Numbered from the stretch's first letter, positions 25,644 to 34,733 are shown. The stretch: 64,000 nucleotides of DNA from Sphingomonas sp. CBMAI 2297 (GCF_029870595.1 NZ_JAPDIR010000015.1:49905-113904), one strand, 5' to 3'. Numbers and translations: made by a program. The notes: a model not told the origin generated them from the letters alone.

Positions 25644-27776
25644 ATGACGCGCCTGCTCGCCACTGCCGCCCTGCTCGCCGCCGGCACGGCGCTTCCCGTG
25701 CTCGCCCAGACCGCACCCTTGCCCGCCCCGGTCCCGCCCGTCGCCGCGCAGAAGCCGCATCAGGTCAAGGCGCCCTTCGGCGCCACCCGCAACGACGAAT
25801 ATTACTGGCTGCGCGACGATACGCGGAAGAATCCGGAGATGCTGGCCCATCTCAAGGCCGAGAACGCCTATGCCGACGCCGTGCTCGCCGCCGAGAAGCC
25901 GCTGGCGGACAAGGTCTATGGCGAGATTGTCGGGCACATCAAGCAGGACGACAGCTCGGTCCCCTATCTGAAGCGCGGCTATTATTACTACACCCGCTTC
26001 GCCGCCGGCGCCGACTATCCGATCGTCGCGCGGCGCAAGGCCAGCCTGGAGGCGCCCGAGGAAGTGATCCTCGACCAGCCGGCCATGGCCAAGGACCACA
26101 GCTTCTTCCAGATCGCCGGCCGCGCGGTGAGCCCGGACAACCGGCTGCTCGCCTATACGATCGATACCGTCGGCCGCCGCCAATATGTGCTGCAGGTGAA
26201 GAACCTCGCGACCGGCGAGACCTTTGCGGACAGCATCCCCAATGTCGAGGGCGGCGTGGCCTGGGCCGGCGACAACCGGACGATCTTCTACCTCGAGAAG
26301 GATCCCGTCACCCTGCTCTCCAAGCGCGTGAAGGCGCACGTCCTCGGCACGCCCGCCGCGGCGGACCGGCTGATCTACGAGGAGAAGGACGATACCTATT
26401 ATATGAGCGTCGGCCGCACGACCGACGACCGGTATGTCTGCATCTATCTGCACAGCACGGTCAGCGACGAGCAGCGCTGCGCCCCCGCCGCGAACCCCGC
26501 CGGCTTCGCGGTGGTCGCCCCGCGCGAGCGCGACTTCCTCTATCAGGCCGATCATCTCGGCGACCGCTGGATCGTCCGCACCAACTGGCAGGCGCCCAAC
26601 TACCGGCTGATGACGGCGGGCGACGCGCATCTCGCCCATGGCCGTGCGGCATGGAAGGACCTGGTTCCCGCCAGCGGCGACACCTTCATCGAGGACTTCA
26701 AGCCCTTCAACGGCTTCCTCGCCGTCGAGGAGCGCGCCGAGGGCAACAAGAAGCTGCGCATCCTGGTCCCCGGCGCCAAGCCCTTCCCGGTCGCGGCCGA
26801 CGAGCCCGCCTATACCATGGCGCTCGGCACCAACGAGGAGCCGGGCAGCGAATGGCTGCGCTACACTTATGATTCGCTGGTGACGCCGACCACCACGTAC
26901 GAAGTGAACTACAAGACCGGCGAGCGCCGCGTGCTCAAGGTCCAGCCGGTGCCGGGCTATGATCCGGCGAAATACGTCACCGAACGCGTCTGGGCCACCG
27001 CGCGCGACGGCACCAGGGTTCCGGTCAGCCTGGTCCGGGCGAAGGGCCTGGCGAAGGACGGCACCGCCGCGCTCTTCCAATATGCCTATGGCAGCTACGG
27101 CTATTCGACCGATCCCGCCTTCTCGCCGATGCTGCCCAGCCTGCTCGATCGCGGCATGGTCTATGCCATCGCCCATATCCGCGGCGGGCAGGAAATGGGC
27201 CGCAAATGGTTCGACCAGGGCAAGGTGCTCAACAAGAAGAACAGCTTCACCGATTTCATCGACGTGACCCGCTTCCTGGTCGATCAGGGCTATGCCGCCA
27301 AGGGTCGCGTCGCCGCGATGGGCGGCAGCGCCGGCGGTCTGCTGATGGGCGGCATCGCCAACATGGCGCCGCAGGATTATCGCGTGATCGTCGCGCAGGT
27401 GCCCTTTGTCGACGTGGTCACCACCATGCTCGACACATCGATCCCGCTCACCACCGGCGAGTTCGACGAATGGGGCAACCCCGCCGAGAAGCGCTATTAC
27501 GACTATATGCTGGGCTACTCGCCCTACGACAATGTCGCGGCGCGGGCCTATCCGGCGATGTACGTCTCCACCGGCCTGTGGGACAGTCAGGTGCAATATT
27601 ACGAGCCGGCCAAATGGGTCGCCCGCCTGCGCGCGAGGAAGACCGACGCCAACCCGCTCGTCTTCCGCATCAACATGGAGGCCGGCCATGGCGGCAAGTC
27701 GGGCCGGTTCGAACGCTATCGCCAGCAGGCCGAATATCTCGGCTTCGTGATGGACCGGCTCGGCGTGGCGAAGTGA
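25644..27776 (+). CDS. Exported S9 prolyl oligopeptidase (oligopeptidase B-like)
   Basis: A 710-residue serine peptidase with a signal peptide (MTRLLATAALLAAGTALPVLAQ) and the two-domain S9A architecture: a beta-propeller that gates substrates, then an alpha/beta-hydrolase domain. The nucleophile Ser lies in MGGSAGGLLMGG and the catalytic His in AGHGGKSGR, with the HIRGGQEMGRKW segment typical of oligopeptidase B. It would cleave short peptides in the periplasm, probably after basic residues. The ATG at 25644 follows aaggggaacc. Confidence 0.92.
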   Translation: MTRLLATAALLAAGTALPVLAQTAPLPAPVPPVAAQKPHQVKAPFGATRNDEYYWLRDDTRKNPEMLAHLKAENAYADAVLAAEKPLADKVYGEIVGHIKQDDSSVPYLKRGYYYYTRFAAGADYPIVARRKASLEAPEEVILDQPAMAKDHSFFQIAGRAVSPDNRLLAYTIDTVGRRQYVLQVKNLATGETFADSIPNVEGGVAWAGDNRTIFYLEKDPVTLLSKRVKAHVLGTPAAADRLIYEEKDDTYYMSVGRTTDDRYVCIYLHSTVSDEQRCAPAANPAGFAVVAPRERDFLYQADHLGDRWIVRTNWQAPNYRLMTAGDAHLAHGRAAWKDLVPASGDTFIEDFKPFNGFLAVEERAEGNKKLRILVPGAKPFPVAADEPAYTMALGTNEEPGSEWLRYTYDSLVTPTTTYEVNYKTGERRVLKVQPVPGYDPAKYVTERVWATARDGTRVPVSLVRAKGLAKDGTAALFQYAYGSYGYSTDPAFSPMLPSLLDRGMVYAIAHIRGGQEMGRKWFDQGKVLNKKNSFTDFIDVTRFLVDQGYAAKGRVAAMGGSAGGLLMGGIANMAPQDYRVIVAQVPFVDVVTTMLDTSIPLTTGEFDEWGNPAEKRYYDYMLGYSPYDNVAARAYPAMYVSTGLWDSQVQYYEPAKWVARLRARKTDANPLVFRINMEAGHGGKSGRFERYRQQAEYLGFVMDRLGVAK

Positions 27777-27806
27777 AGCCCTTCCCCGCTTCGCGGGCGA
27801 GGGGCG

Positions 27807-28208
27807 TTACTTTGACTTCTCGTACGGCGTGAACTTGCCGAACATGCAATAGGCGCCCGGAATGCTCGAGCCCGGATCGAGGGCGCGGAACCGGTCGTTC
27901 CGGCAGAGCTGCGATCCGTGCACCTCGACGATCAGCGTGGTGTAGGGCCGCAGGCCCGGGCAGCTGCTCGCCAGGTCGTTGCGCCACAGCGTCCGCCCCA
28001 CCGGCTTGTAGAGGATGGTGCGGTCGTCGATGATCTGCGGGCCGTCGGAATCGGAGACGCTGATGCAGTCGCGCGGCGTCCCCGGCACCCGGTCGCCGAG
28101 CGCGCGCGCCAGGTCGTTCCGCGCCTCGGCCTGTTGCGAGGCCTGCATCTCGCTGCTGGCGGCGCAGCCGGCCAGCGCGAGCATCGCGGCGATGATGGGT
28201 GCGCGCAT
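27807..28208 (-). CDS. Small cysteine-containing lipoprotein, paralogue A
   Basis: A 133-residue lipoprotein with lipobox ALAGC, so probably anchored in the membrane facing the periplasm. Shared landmarks with the gene next door are DCIS, TILYKPVGRTLWRNDL, SCPGL, QLCRND and the final FTPYEK, with six cysteines in total. It is 11 bp downstream of its paralogue on the same strand. The ATG at 28208 has GAGGAG upstream. Function unknown; the conserved Cys spacing suggests disulfides. Confidence 0.75.
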   Translation of the reverse strand: MRAPIIAAMLALAGCAASSEMQASQQAEARNDLARALGDRVPGTPRDCISVSDSDGPQIIDDRTILYKPVGRTLWRNDLASSCPGLRPYTTLIVEVHGSQLCRNDRFRALDPGSSIPGAYCMFGKFTPYEKSK

Positions 28209-28219
28209 CCCGGCTCTCC

Positions 28220-28618
28220 TCATTTGCTATAGGGCACGAAGCTGCCGAGCGCGCAGCTGCTGGTCAGCATGCCGCCGCCCAGCCGCGAGCGCGTGCGGAC
28301 GATGTCGCCGCGGCACAGCTGGCCGGAGGTGCTCTCGACCACCATCAGATCGTCGTTCGCCAGCCCGGTGCAGCTGCCGGTCACGTCGTTGCGCCACACT
28401 TTCTTGCGGCCCTCGATATAGAGGATGGTGTTCGGAAAGCCCTGGGTCTCGCCCATCCGCTCGCGCGGGATGCAGTCCTGCGGCTTGCCCGGAGTCAGCC
28501 CGGCAAGCGTCTTGGCGATCTTGGCCTCGTCGCGGTCGGCGGCGCGCTGCGGCATCGCGGCATTGGCGGCACAGGCGGCGGCAAAGGTGAGGACAGCGGG
28601 AATGGCGAAGCGGAACAT
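28220..28618 (-). CDS. Small cysteine-containing secreted protein, paralogue B
   Basis: A 132-residue exported protein (signal FRFAIPAVLTFAAACAANA) related to the downstream lipoprotein: it repeats DCIP, TILYIEGRKKVWRNDV, SCTGL, QLCRGDIVR and FVPYSK at matching spacing. This marks a tandem gene duplication with clear divergence of the N-terminal halves. The start at 28618 directly opens the signal peptide. No functional domain is recognised. Confidence 0.75.
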   Translation of the reverse strand: MFRFAIPAVLTFAAACAANAAMPQRAADRDEAKIAKTLAGLTPGKPQDCIPRERMGETQGFPNTILYIEGRKKVWRNDVTGSCTGLANDDLMVVESTSGQLCRGDIVRTRSRLGGGMLTSSCALGSFVPYSK

Positions 28619-28666
28619 CTCTATTCTCCTGTCGCCCCCGACCCCGCCATCATAACGCTTCGCCGA

Positions 28667-29389
28667 TCAAAAAGCATCCTTCGCCGCACGCCGCTCGGCG
28701 AGCTGGGCGGCGCTGGCGGCGCGCAGGAAGGGATTGGTGGCGAGTTCCTGGCCGATCGTCGTCGGCACCGTCGCCTCGCCCGCCGCGCGCGCCGCGTTCA
28801 CTTCGGCCATGCGCGCGCGGATCGCCGCATTGTCCGGCTCGGCGACCAGCGCGTAGCGGCCGTTCGACTGGGTATATTCGTGCGCGCAATAGACCCGGGT
28901 CTCGGGCGGCAGTTGCGCTAGCCGCTGCATGTTGGCGAACATCTGCTCCGCCGTCCCCTCGAACAGCCGGCCGCAGCCCATGGCGAACAGCGTGTCGCCG
29001 ACGAAGACCACCGCGTCCCCGGCGAAATGATAGGCGATGTGCCCCGCGGTGTGCGCCGGCACTTCCAGCACCTGCGCGACATGATCGCCGAGGCGCACCG
29101 CGTCGCCTTCGCCGACCAGCCGGTCCGCGGTGGGGATCTTCGCCGCCTCCGCCGCCGGCGCGATCACTTCGGCGCCGGTGCGCGCCTTGATCCCGGCATT
29201 GCCGCCCGTGTGATCGGGGTGCCAATGGGTGTTCCAGATCGCGGTGATCGCCCAGCCGCGCTCGTCCGACTCGGCGAGCACCGGCTCGGCCTGGGCGGGA
29301 TCGATCACGATCGTTTCGCCCGAGGCGGGGTCGTGGACCAGCCAGATATAATTGTCGCTGAGGGCGGGAATGCGGACGATCTGGAGCAT
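28667..29389 (-). CDS. gloB: Hydroxyacylglutathione hydrolase (glyoxalase II)
   Basis: A 240-residue metallo-beta-lactamase-fold enzyme that hydrolyses S-D-lactoylglutathione to lactate and glutathione in methylglyoxal detoxification. The metal motif THWHPDHTGG (T54-G63) supplies H55, H57, D59 and H60. AHTAGHIAYHF, FVGDTLFAMGCGRLFEG and YCAHEYTQSN supply the remaining ligands. The C-terminal LATNPFLR segment is typical. It lies beside a VOC/lactoylglutathione-lyase-like gene (30427), so both glyoxalase steps may be encoded here. Confidence 0.96.
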   Translation of the reverse strand: MLQIVRIPALSDNYIWLVHDPASGETIVIDPAQAEPVLAESDERGWAITAIWNTHWHPDHTGGNAGIKARTGAEVIAPAAEAAKIPTADRLVGEGDAVRLGDHVAQVLEVPAHTAGHIAYHFAGDAVVFVGDTLFAMGCGRLFEGTAEQMFANMQRLAQLPPETRVYCAHEYTQSNGRYALVAEPDNAAIRARMAEVNAARAAGEATVPTTIGQELATNPFLRAASAAQLAERRAAKDAF

Positions 29390-29398
29390 GGCGGCAGA

Positions 29399-30433
29399 CT
29401 AGGCGCCCGCGCGCGCCTGCGCCAGTTCCGCGATGAGCGTGCCGATCAGTTCCTCCGCTCCCATCGCCCGCACCCGCGCGACGCCGGTCCCGGCCCAGAG
29501 CGGCGAATAATCGCCCCGGCCATCCGCCTCGGCATGCGCGCGCAGCGGCGCGAGCGCGTTGGAGCCATAGGGGAAGGCGGGCACCTCCTCCCGGATCGGG
29601 CCCAGTTCGCGCATCAGCCGGTTGACGATGCCCTGCGCCTCGCGGCCCGAGAACAAATTGGTGAATTCGGTCGGCACCCGGGTGCCCAGCAGCGCGCGGA
29701 ACGGCGCCGCGATGCTGCTCTCCCGCGCCGCGAGAAAGGCGGTACCCAGCTGCACCGCGCTCGCCCCCGCCGCCAGCGCCCGGGCGATGTCCGCGCCGTC
29801 GACGATGCCGCCCGCGGCGATCACCGGCACCGCGATCTTCTCGGCCAGCAGCTCGGCCAGCGGAGTCGGCCGGTGCCCGGAGCCGAGGAACCAGCCCGAA
29901 TGCCCGCCGGCTTCCGCTCCCTGCGCGATCACCGCGTCGACGCCGCGCGCGGCCAGCCAGCGCATCTCCTCGGCAGTCGTCGCATTGCCGAATACCCGTG
30001 CGCCCGCACCGCGCACCCGCGCCAGCAACGCCACGTCGGGCAGCCCGAAATGGAAGCTGACGATCGCCGGCCGCGCCTGCTCCACCGCCGCGCACAGCGC
30101 TTCGTCAAAGGGCCGGCGCAGCGGCGGCGGCGGACCGGGCCGCACACCTTCCCCGGCATAATAGGGCGCGAGCAATGCCTGCCAGGCGCTGTCGTCGGGC
30201 GCCGGCTCGGGCAGCCGGTGGCAGAAGAAATTGAGGTTGAGCGGCCCCTTCGCGGCGGCCCGCACTTCGGCGACCTGCGCGGCCAGCTGCGCGGGCGTCA
30301 GCATCGCGCAGGGCAGCGATCCCACCGCGCCGCCCCGCAGCGCCGCGATCGCCAGCGCCGCGCCGCCGGCGCCCGCCATGGGCGCCTGCACGATCGGGGC
30401 CCGCGCCCCGAGCGCCTCGAGAAAACCTACCAC
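29399..30433 (-). CDS. Nitronate monooxygenase
   Basis: A 344-residue FMN-binding TIM-barrel protein of the 2-nitropropane dioxygenase family, which oxidises toxic alkyl nitronates. Key segments are IVQAPMAGAGG at the N-terminus, NLNFFCHRLPEP, VSFHFGLPD with a catalytic-type His, AVIAQGAEAGGHSG (phosphate binding) and VIAAGGIVDGADIARAL. The GTG at 30433 overlaps the upstream VOC gene stop by 7 bases, consistent with coupling. Upstream in-frame sequence is the antisense-free reading of the VOC gene and is not conserved. Confidence 0.88.
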   Translation of the reverse strand: MVGFLEALGARAPIVQAPMAGAGGAALAIAALRGGAVGSLPCAMLTPAQLAAQVAEVRAAAKGPLNLNFFCHRLPEPAPDDSAWQALLAPYYAGEGVRPGPPPPLRRPFDEALCAAVEQARPAIVSFHFGLPDVALLARVRGAGARVFGNATTAEEMRWLAARGVDAVIAQGAEAGGHSGWFLGSGHRPTPLAELLAEKIAVPVIAAGGIVDGADIARALAAGASAVQLGTAFLAARESSIAAPFRALLGTRVPTEFTNLFSGREAQGIVNRLMRELGPIREEVPAFPYGSNALAPLRAHAEADGRGDYSPLWAGTGVARVRAMGAEELIGTLIAELAQARAGA

Positions 30434-30882
30434 TGCCCCATATTGGGCATCGAGGCCCAGGGTTCGGCCGGGGCCAGCCGGTCGCCCGCCTGGAGCAGCT
30501 CGATCGAGATGTTGTCGGGCGTGCGGACGAACGCCATGTGACCGTCGCGCGGCGGGCGATTGATCGTCACGCCGCCGTCCATCAGCCGCTGGCAGGTCTC
30601 GTAGATATTGTCGACGCGATAGGCGAGATGCCCGAAATTGCGCCCGCCGGTATAGACTTCGGCCGGGCTGCCGTCCTCGGCCGGCCAGTTCCAGGTGAGC
30701 TCCACCTCGGCATCGGCGCGCTGGCCCTCGCCCTTCGAATCCTCGTCGGCGGCGAGGAAGATCAGCGAGAAGCGCCCCTGCTCGCTGTCCATCCGCCGCA
30801 CCTGCCTGAGGCCCAGCAGCTCGAAAAAGGCGATCGTGGCGTCGGGATCCGTCACGCGGATCATGGTGTGGAGGTAGCGCAT
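30427..30882 (-). CDS. VOC family protein, lactoylglutathione-lyase-like (glyoxalase I)
   Basis: A 151-residue vicinal-oxygen-chelate protein that would isomerise the hemithioacetal of methylglyoxal and glutathione. It starts MRYLHTMIRVTDPDATIAFF and keeps the four expected metal-ligand neighbourhoods, including H5, VELTWNW, FGHLAYRVDNIYETC with its His, and IELLQ with Glu. Overlap with the nitronate monooxygenase gene and closeness to gloB suggest a detoxification operon. Confidence 0.88.
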   Translation of the reverse strand: MRYLHTMIRVTDPDATIAFFELLGLRQVRRMDSEQGRFSLIFLAADEDSKGEGQRADAEVELTWNWPAEDGSPAEVYTGGRNFGHLAYRVDNIYETCQRLMDGGVTINRPPRDGHMAFVRTPDNISIELLQAGDRLAPAEPWASMPNMGQW

Positions 30883-30905
30883 GCGGCGGGAGATAGGCGC
30901 TCCAC

Positions 30906-30928
30906 TCCCCTCCCTGCAAGGGAGGGGA
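30906..30928. terminator. Short GA/CT hairpin between VOC and TPR genes
   Basis: The arms tcccctccct and agggagggga pair perfectly around a three-base loop, in the 53-bp gap between two leftward genes. Similar 'ctccct...agggag' hairpins occur near 22968 and 49056. It could be an attenuator or terminator, or simply a repeat unit. Confidence 0.5.
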
Positions 30929-30935
30929 AGCGATG

Positions 30936-31718
30936 TCATTTCTCCGTCGCCGAGAACTGCTCCAGCGCCTTGCGGGCCGCGCTGGCGATGCCGGTGCCCG
31001 GCGCCAGCTCGATCGCCCGGTTCCAGGCGGTCCGCGCATCGGCTTCGTTGCCGCTCGCCGCGGCGACATTGCCCGCCTCGAGCTGGACCGAGGGATCGTC
31101 GGGCGCGCGCCGCAGCGCCTCGGTGATATCGCGGGCGGCCCGGCCCAGGTCGCCCGCGCGCCGGGCCAGCGTCGCGGAGAGCAGCCAGGCGAGCGGATCC
31201 TTGTCGGCATAGGTGAGCGCCTTGTCGATGTCGCTGCGCGCCGCCTCCATGTCGCCGGCCGCGACCATCGCCCGCGCCCGGTCGAGATGCGCCTCGCCCA
31301 GCTCGAGCCCGGCCAGCGTGCCGGTCGCCAGCGCCGCGTCGATCGCCGCGCGTGCCTTGGTCGGATCGCCCGCCGCGATCCAGGCATTGCCCGCCGACGC
31401 CCAGTAATTGGGCGCGCGCGGATCCTTGCCGGTCTCCGCCTCGCGCGCCGCATCCTCGAACGCGCCGGCCGCCGCCGCCCATTTCCCCTGGTTCGCATAG
31501 GCGACGCCCAGGCACTGGCGCGCGAGCACGCCGCCGCCGGTGGTGCGCCACTGGATCGCGTCCGCCTGGCCCTTCACCGGATCGCCGGTCGCCAGGTCCA
31601 TGCACTGGGTGAAGCGCGGCGGCTCCTTCTCCGGCGCGGTGGGCGCGGGCGCGGAGGCAGCCTGTGCCGGCGCAGTGGCGGGCACGGCCTGGAGGGCGAG
31701 GATCAGGAAAGGGAGCAT
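30936..31718 (-). CDS. Secreted TPR-repeat protein
   Basis: A 260-residue exported protein. The signal peptide (MLPFLILALQAVPATAPAQA) is followed by about four TPR-like helical pairs: LGVAYANQGKWAAAAGAFEDA, AGNAWIAAGDPTKARAAID, ARAMVAAGDMEAARSDIDKA and AGNVAAASGNEADARTAW. It probably mediates protein contacts in the periplasm. Its ATG lies 16 bases inside the upstream alpha/beta-hydrolase gene, so the two are likely co-translated. Confidence 0.83.
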   Translation of the reverse strand: MLPFLILALQAVPATAPAQAASAPAPTAPEKEPPRFTQCMDLATGDPVKGQADAIQWRTTGGGVLARQCLGVAYANQGKWAAAAGAFEDAAREAETGKDPRAPNYWASAGNAWIAAGDPTKARAAIDAALATGTLAGLELGEAHLDRARAMVAAGDMEAARSDIDKALTYADKDPLAWLLSATLARRAGDLGRAARDITEALRRAPDDPSVQLEAGNVAAASGNEADARTAWNRAIELAPGTGIASAARKALEQFSATEK

Positions 31719-32458
31719 AGGGCGAGCACTTCCTCGAGCGCGCGCACGATCAGGGCCAGGTCCTGCTCGCGCGAGAATCGATGTTCCGCGTCCTTGACCA
31801 GCAGAGTCTGCACCATGTCTGAACGGATAGCCGCCGCCAGCCGCGGCGCATGCTCCCAGGGCACTTCCTTGTCCTTCTGCCCGTGCAGCAGCCGCACCGG
31901 GCCGCCCCAGGCGATCGGCTGGACGAGCACGCGGTTCGCCTCGCCCGATGCCCAGAAGGCGCGGGTGGTGACGGTCGGCCGGTCGCCATAGTCGTTGGGC
32001 GTCTCGATCCGTCCGGTCTGGAGCAGCGCCAGCTTCTGCTCCATGGTGAAGCCCCAGTCGGTGAAGTCCGGCGCCGCCGCGATGCCGACCATGCCGGCGA
32101 CCATTTCCGGCCGCGCCTTGGCGATCATCGCCATGATCCAGCCGCCCATCGACGAGCCGACCAGCACCACCGGCCCGCGCGCCACTTCGTCGATCATCCG
32201 GATCGCGTCGTCGCGCCAGCTGGCGAGCGTCTCGGCCTCGAAATCGCCTTCGCTCGCGCCGCAGCCGGCATAGTCGAAGCGCAGATAGGCCCGGCCGCTC
32301 GCCCGGGCCCATTGCTCGAGATGGAGCGCCTTGGTGCCCTGCATGTCCGAGGCATAGCCGCACAGGAACAGCACCATGGGCCCGGTGCCGGGCGTGTGGT
32401 GATAGGCGAGCGCCGGGCGGGGCGGCGCTTCCGGAGCGGCTTGAATCTCTTCGGTCAT
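31703..32458 (-). CDS. Alpha/beta-hydrolase, ABHD10-like
   Basis: A 251-residue cytoplasmic hydrolase. The nucleophile Ser sits in VGSSMGGWIMAM, the acid in LLHGQKDKEVPWEH and the His in DAEHRFSREQD. The segment FLCGYASDMQGTKA near the N-terminus supplies the oxyanion region. It resembles the acyl-protein thioesterase/ABHD10 group; the substrate is unknown. It overlaps the TPR gene by 16 bases. Confidence 0.85.
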   Translation of the reverse strand: MTEEIQAAPEAPPRPALAYHHTPGTGPMVLFLCGYASDMQGTKALHLEQWARASGRAYLRFDYAGCGASEGDFEAETLASWRDDAIRMIDEVARGPVVLVGSSMGGWIMAMIAKARPEMVAGMVGIAAAPDFTDWGFTMEQKLALLQTGRIETPNDYGDRPTVTTRAFWASGEANRVLVQPIAWGGPVRLLHGQKDKEVPWEHAPRLAAAIRSDMVQTLLVKDAEHRFSREQDLALIVRALEEVLALCSLS

Positions 32459-32488
32459 GGCGGTGGCTTAGCGCGTCACCCCCCAACC

Positions 32489-32569
32489 GTCATCCCCGCG
32501 AAGGCGGGGATCCAGAGTCGCGAAGGGCATCGCTCCGTTGCCCTGGATCCCCGCCTTCGCGGGGATGAC
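32489..32569. repeat. Perfect 27-bp inverted repeat (sphingomonad intergenic palindrome)
   Basis: Left arm 32489-32515 (gtcatccccgcgaaggcggg...) is exactly complementary to right arm 32543-32569, with a 27-base spacer. It fills most of the gap between the hydrolase and the metallopeptidase gene. Related but decayed copies lie at 9214, about 41069 and 46151. The perfect arms suggest a recent insertion or ongoing correction between arms. Confidence 0.85.
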
Positions 32570-32574
32570 AAAGA

Positions 32575-33477
32575 TTAGATATTCCCCGAAAACGTGTCGC
32601 ACTTCGCCGGATCGCCCGTTTCCAGCCCCTTGCGCAGCCAGGCCACGCGCTGGGCCGAGGTGCCATGGGTGAAGCTCTCGGGCACCACGGTGCCCTGGGC
32701 CTGGCGCTGGAGCGTGTCGTCGCCGATCGCGTTGGCGGCGGTCATGCCTTCCTCGACGTCGCCCGGCTCGATCCGGTCCTTGTTGCGCGCCGCCCAGACG
32801 CCGGCATAGCAGTCCGCCTGCAGCTCGAGCCGCACCGACAGCGCATTGCCCTCGGCCCGGCTCGCCCGCGCCTGGCGCCGCGAGACTTCGCCCGAGACGC
32901 CCAGCAGGTCCTGGACATGGTGCCCCATCTCGTGCGCGATCACATAGTCGCGGGCGAAATCGCCCTTCGCGCCGAAGCGCTGCTCCAGCTCCTGGAAGAA
33001 GCTGGTGTCGAGATACACGCCCTGATCCGCCGGGCAGTAGAAGGGCCCGACCGCCGAGCTCGCCGCGCCGCAGCCCGACTGGACGCTGCCCCGGTAGAAT
33101 TTGATCGTCGCCGGCCGGTATTGCTTGCCTTCCTCGCGGAAGATCGCCGCCCAGGTATCGTCGGCGAGCCGCATCACCCGGCACGATTCGAGGCGGAGCT
33201 CGCCCTGGCAGACCTGCCGCCCGCTCTGCCCGGCGGTCGGCGACTGGCCGGCGGTGCCATCGCCGCCCGACGTGCCGAGCAATCCGCCGCCTCCGCCGCC
33301 GCCCATCGCGAACCAGGCGATCGCGATCAGGCCGATGATCGCGATGCTGCCGCAGCCCATGCCGCGGCCGAGCAGCAGCGGCAGCAGTCCCAGCAGCCCG
33401 AAGCCGCCGCCACCCCCGCCGCCGCCGCTTCCCAGGTCCTGGGCATTGTCGGTGGGGTCGATATCGTCGAGCCGCAT
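32575..33477 (-). CDS. Neutral zinc metallopeptidase (YpfJ family)
   Basis: A 300-residue membrane-anchored metallopeptidase. The N-terminus has a glycine run, then hydrophobic stretches (LLGLLPLLLGRG and IAIIGLIAIAWFAMGG), another glycine run, and the peptidase domain. The zinc motif is HEMGHH (H181, E182, H185), with the third-ligand region ELQADCYAGVW downstream. Conserved blocks include FYCPADQGVYLDTSFFQEL and FTHGTSAQRV. The ATG at 33477 starts the family consensus MRLDD. It is divergent from the patatin gene. Confidence 0.93.
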   Translation of the reverse strand: MRLDDIDPTDNAQDLGSGGGGGGGGFGLLGLLPLLLGRGMGCGSIAIIGLIAIAWFAMGGGGGGGLLGTSGGDGTAGQSPTAGQSGRQVCQGELRLESCRVMRLADDTWAAIFREEGKQYRPATIKFYRGSVQSGCGAASSAVGPFYCPADQGVYLDTSFFQELEQRFGAKGDFARDYVIAHEMGHHVQDLLGVSGEVSRRQARASRAEGNALSVRLELQADCYAGVWAARNKDRIEPGDVEEGMTAANAIGDDTLQRQAQGTVVPESFTHGTSAQRVAWLRKGLETGDPAKCDTFSGNI

Positions 33478-33593
33478 GGCATCCCTCTTCGTTGGCGCGC
33501 CGCGACAATGCCCCAAGCGGCGTTGCGTTGCACGCACCAACCAACGCGAAACAGGCACTTCCCTCGGCGCATGGTTTCGGCCAAGGCAGGCGC

Positions 33594-34733
33594 ATGGCAG
33601 ACGCCGAGTCACGTCCCCGCCGCCAGGCTCCCGGCCTCCCGTTGCCGGACACGGTAGCGCTGGTGCTGCAGGGCGGCGGCGCGCTCGGCGCCTATCAGGC
33701 GGGCGTGATCGACGAGCTGCAGGGCGCCGGCATCGAGATCGACTGGGTCGCCGGCATCTCGATCGGCGCGGTCAATGCGGCATTGTTCGCCGGCAATCCG
33801 CCCGAGAAGCGCATCGCCGCGATCCGCACCTTCTGGGAGGACGCCACCGCCGCCCTTCCCGATTTCTCGCTGCCGATGAACGATGCCGCGCGCGAGCTGA
33901 GCCACGAATGGGCGGCCGGCATGGTCATGCTGGGCGGCGTGCCCGGCTTCTTCCGCCCGCGCCTGCTGCCGCCCGGCTTCGCCGTCCCCGGCACGCCCGA
34001 GGCGCTGAGCTTCTACGACACCGCCCCCCTGCGCGAGACGCTCGACCGGCTGGTCGACTGGGAACTGCTCAACAAGGGGCCGGTGCGCCTCTCGGTCGGC
34101 GCGGTCGACATCAAGAGCGGCAATTTCCGCTATTTCGACACGCGCGACGAGCGGCTCGACGCGCGCCACATCATGGCGTCGGGGGCGCTGCCGCCCGGCC
34201 TGCCGCCGGTGGAGATCGACGGCTGCTGGTATTGGGACGGCGGCCTCGTCTCGAACACGCCGCTCACCCATGTCCTCGACCGGCAGGATGCCGAGACGCT
34301 GATCTTCCAGGTCGACCTGTTCCCCGCCGCCGACGAGCTGCCCCGCACCATCACCGACGTGCTGGCGCGCGAGAAGGAGATTCGCTTCTCCAGCCGCACC
34401 CGCGCCGTCTCGGACGAGCGGATGCGGCTGCGCCAGGAGCGCCAGATGGTCTGCCGCCTGCTGAACAAGCTGCCGCCCGAGCTGCTGGACGATCCCGAGG
34501 TGCAGGCGGTCCGCGCCCGGGTCTCCGAATATCCGGTCAGCCTCGTCCACCTGATCTATCGCGCCAATGCCTGGGAGGGCGGCGCGCGCGACTTCGAATT
34601 CTCGGCGCGCTCGATGCACGAGCATTGGCAGGCCGGCCGCATGGCGGTGGCGGAGACCATGGCCAATGCCCGGCTCGTCGCCGAGAACATCCTCGACGGC
34701 AACACCGCCGCCTTCGATCTGACGCAGCGTTAG
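33594..34733 (+). CDS. Patatin-like phospholipase with DUF3734
   Basis: A 379-residue patatin-fold acyl hydrolase. The oxyanion glycine motif QGGGALGAYQAG begins near residue 26, the nucleophile Ser56 sits in GISIG (54-58), and the dyad Asp is in WDGGLVSNTP. The C-terminal third (RERQMVCRLLNKLP... SARSMHEHWQAGR) matches DUF3734. It lies 9 bp upstream of 3-hydroxybutyrate dehydrogenase, a pairing that suggests a role in polyhydroxybutyrate or lipid turnover. Confidence 0.92.
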   Translation: MADAESRPRRQAPGLPLPDTVALVLQGGGALGAYQAGVIDELQGAGIEIDWVAGISIGAVNAALFAGNPPEKRIAAIRTFWEDATAALPDFSLPMNDAARELSHEWAAGMVMLGGVPGFFRPRLLPPGFAVPGTPEALSFYDTAPLRETLDRLVDWELLNKGPVRLSVGAVDIKSGNFRYFDTRDERLDARHIMASGALPPGLPPVEIDGCWYWDGGLVSNTPLTHVLDRQDAETLIFQVDLFPAADELPRTITDVLAREKEIRFSSRTRAVSDERMRLRQERQMVCRLLNKLPPELLDDPEVQAVRARVSEYPVSLVHLIYRANAWEGGARDFEFSARSMHEHWQAGRMAVAETMANARLVAENILDGNTAAFDLTQR

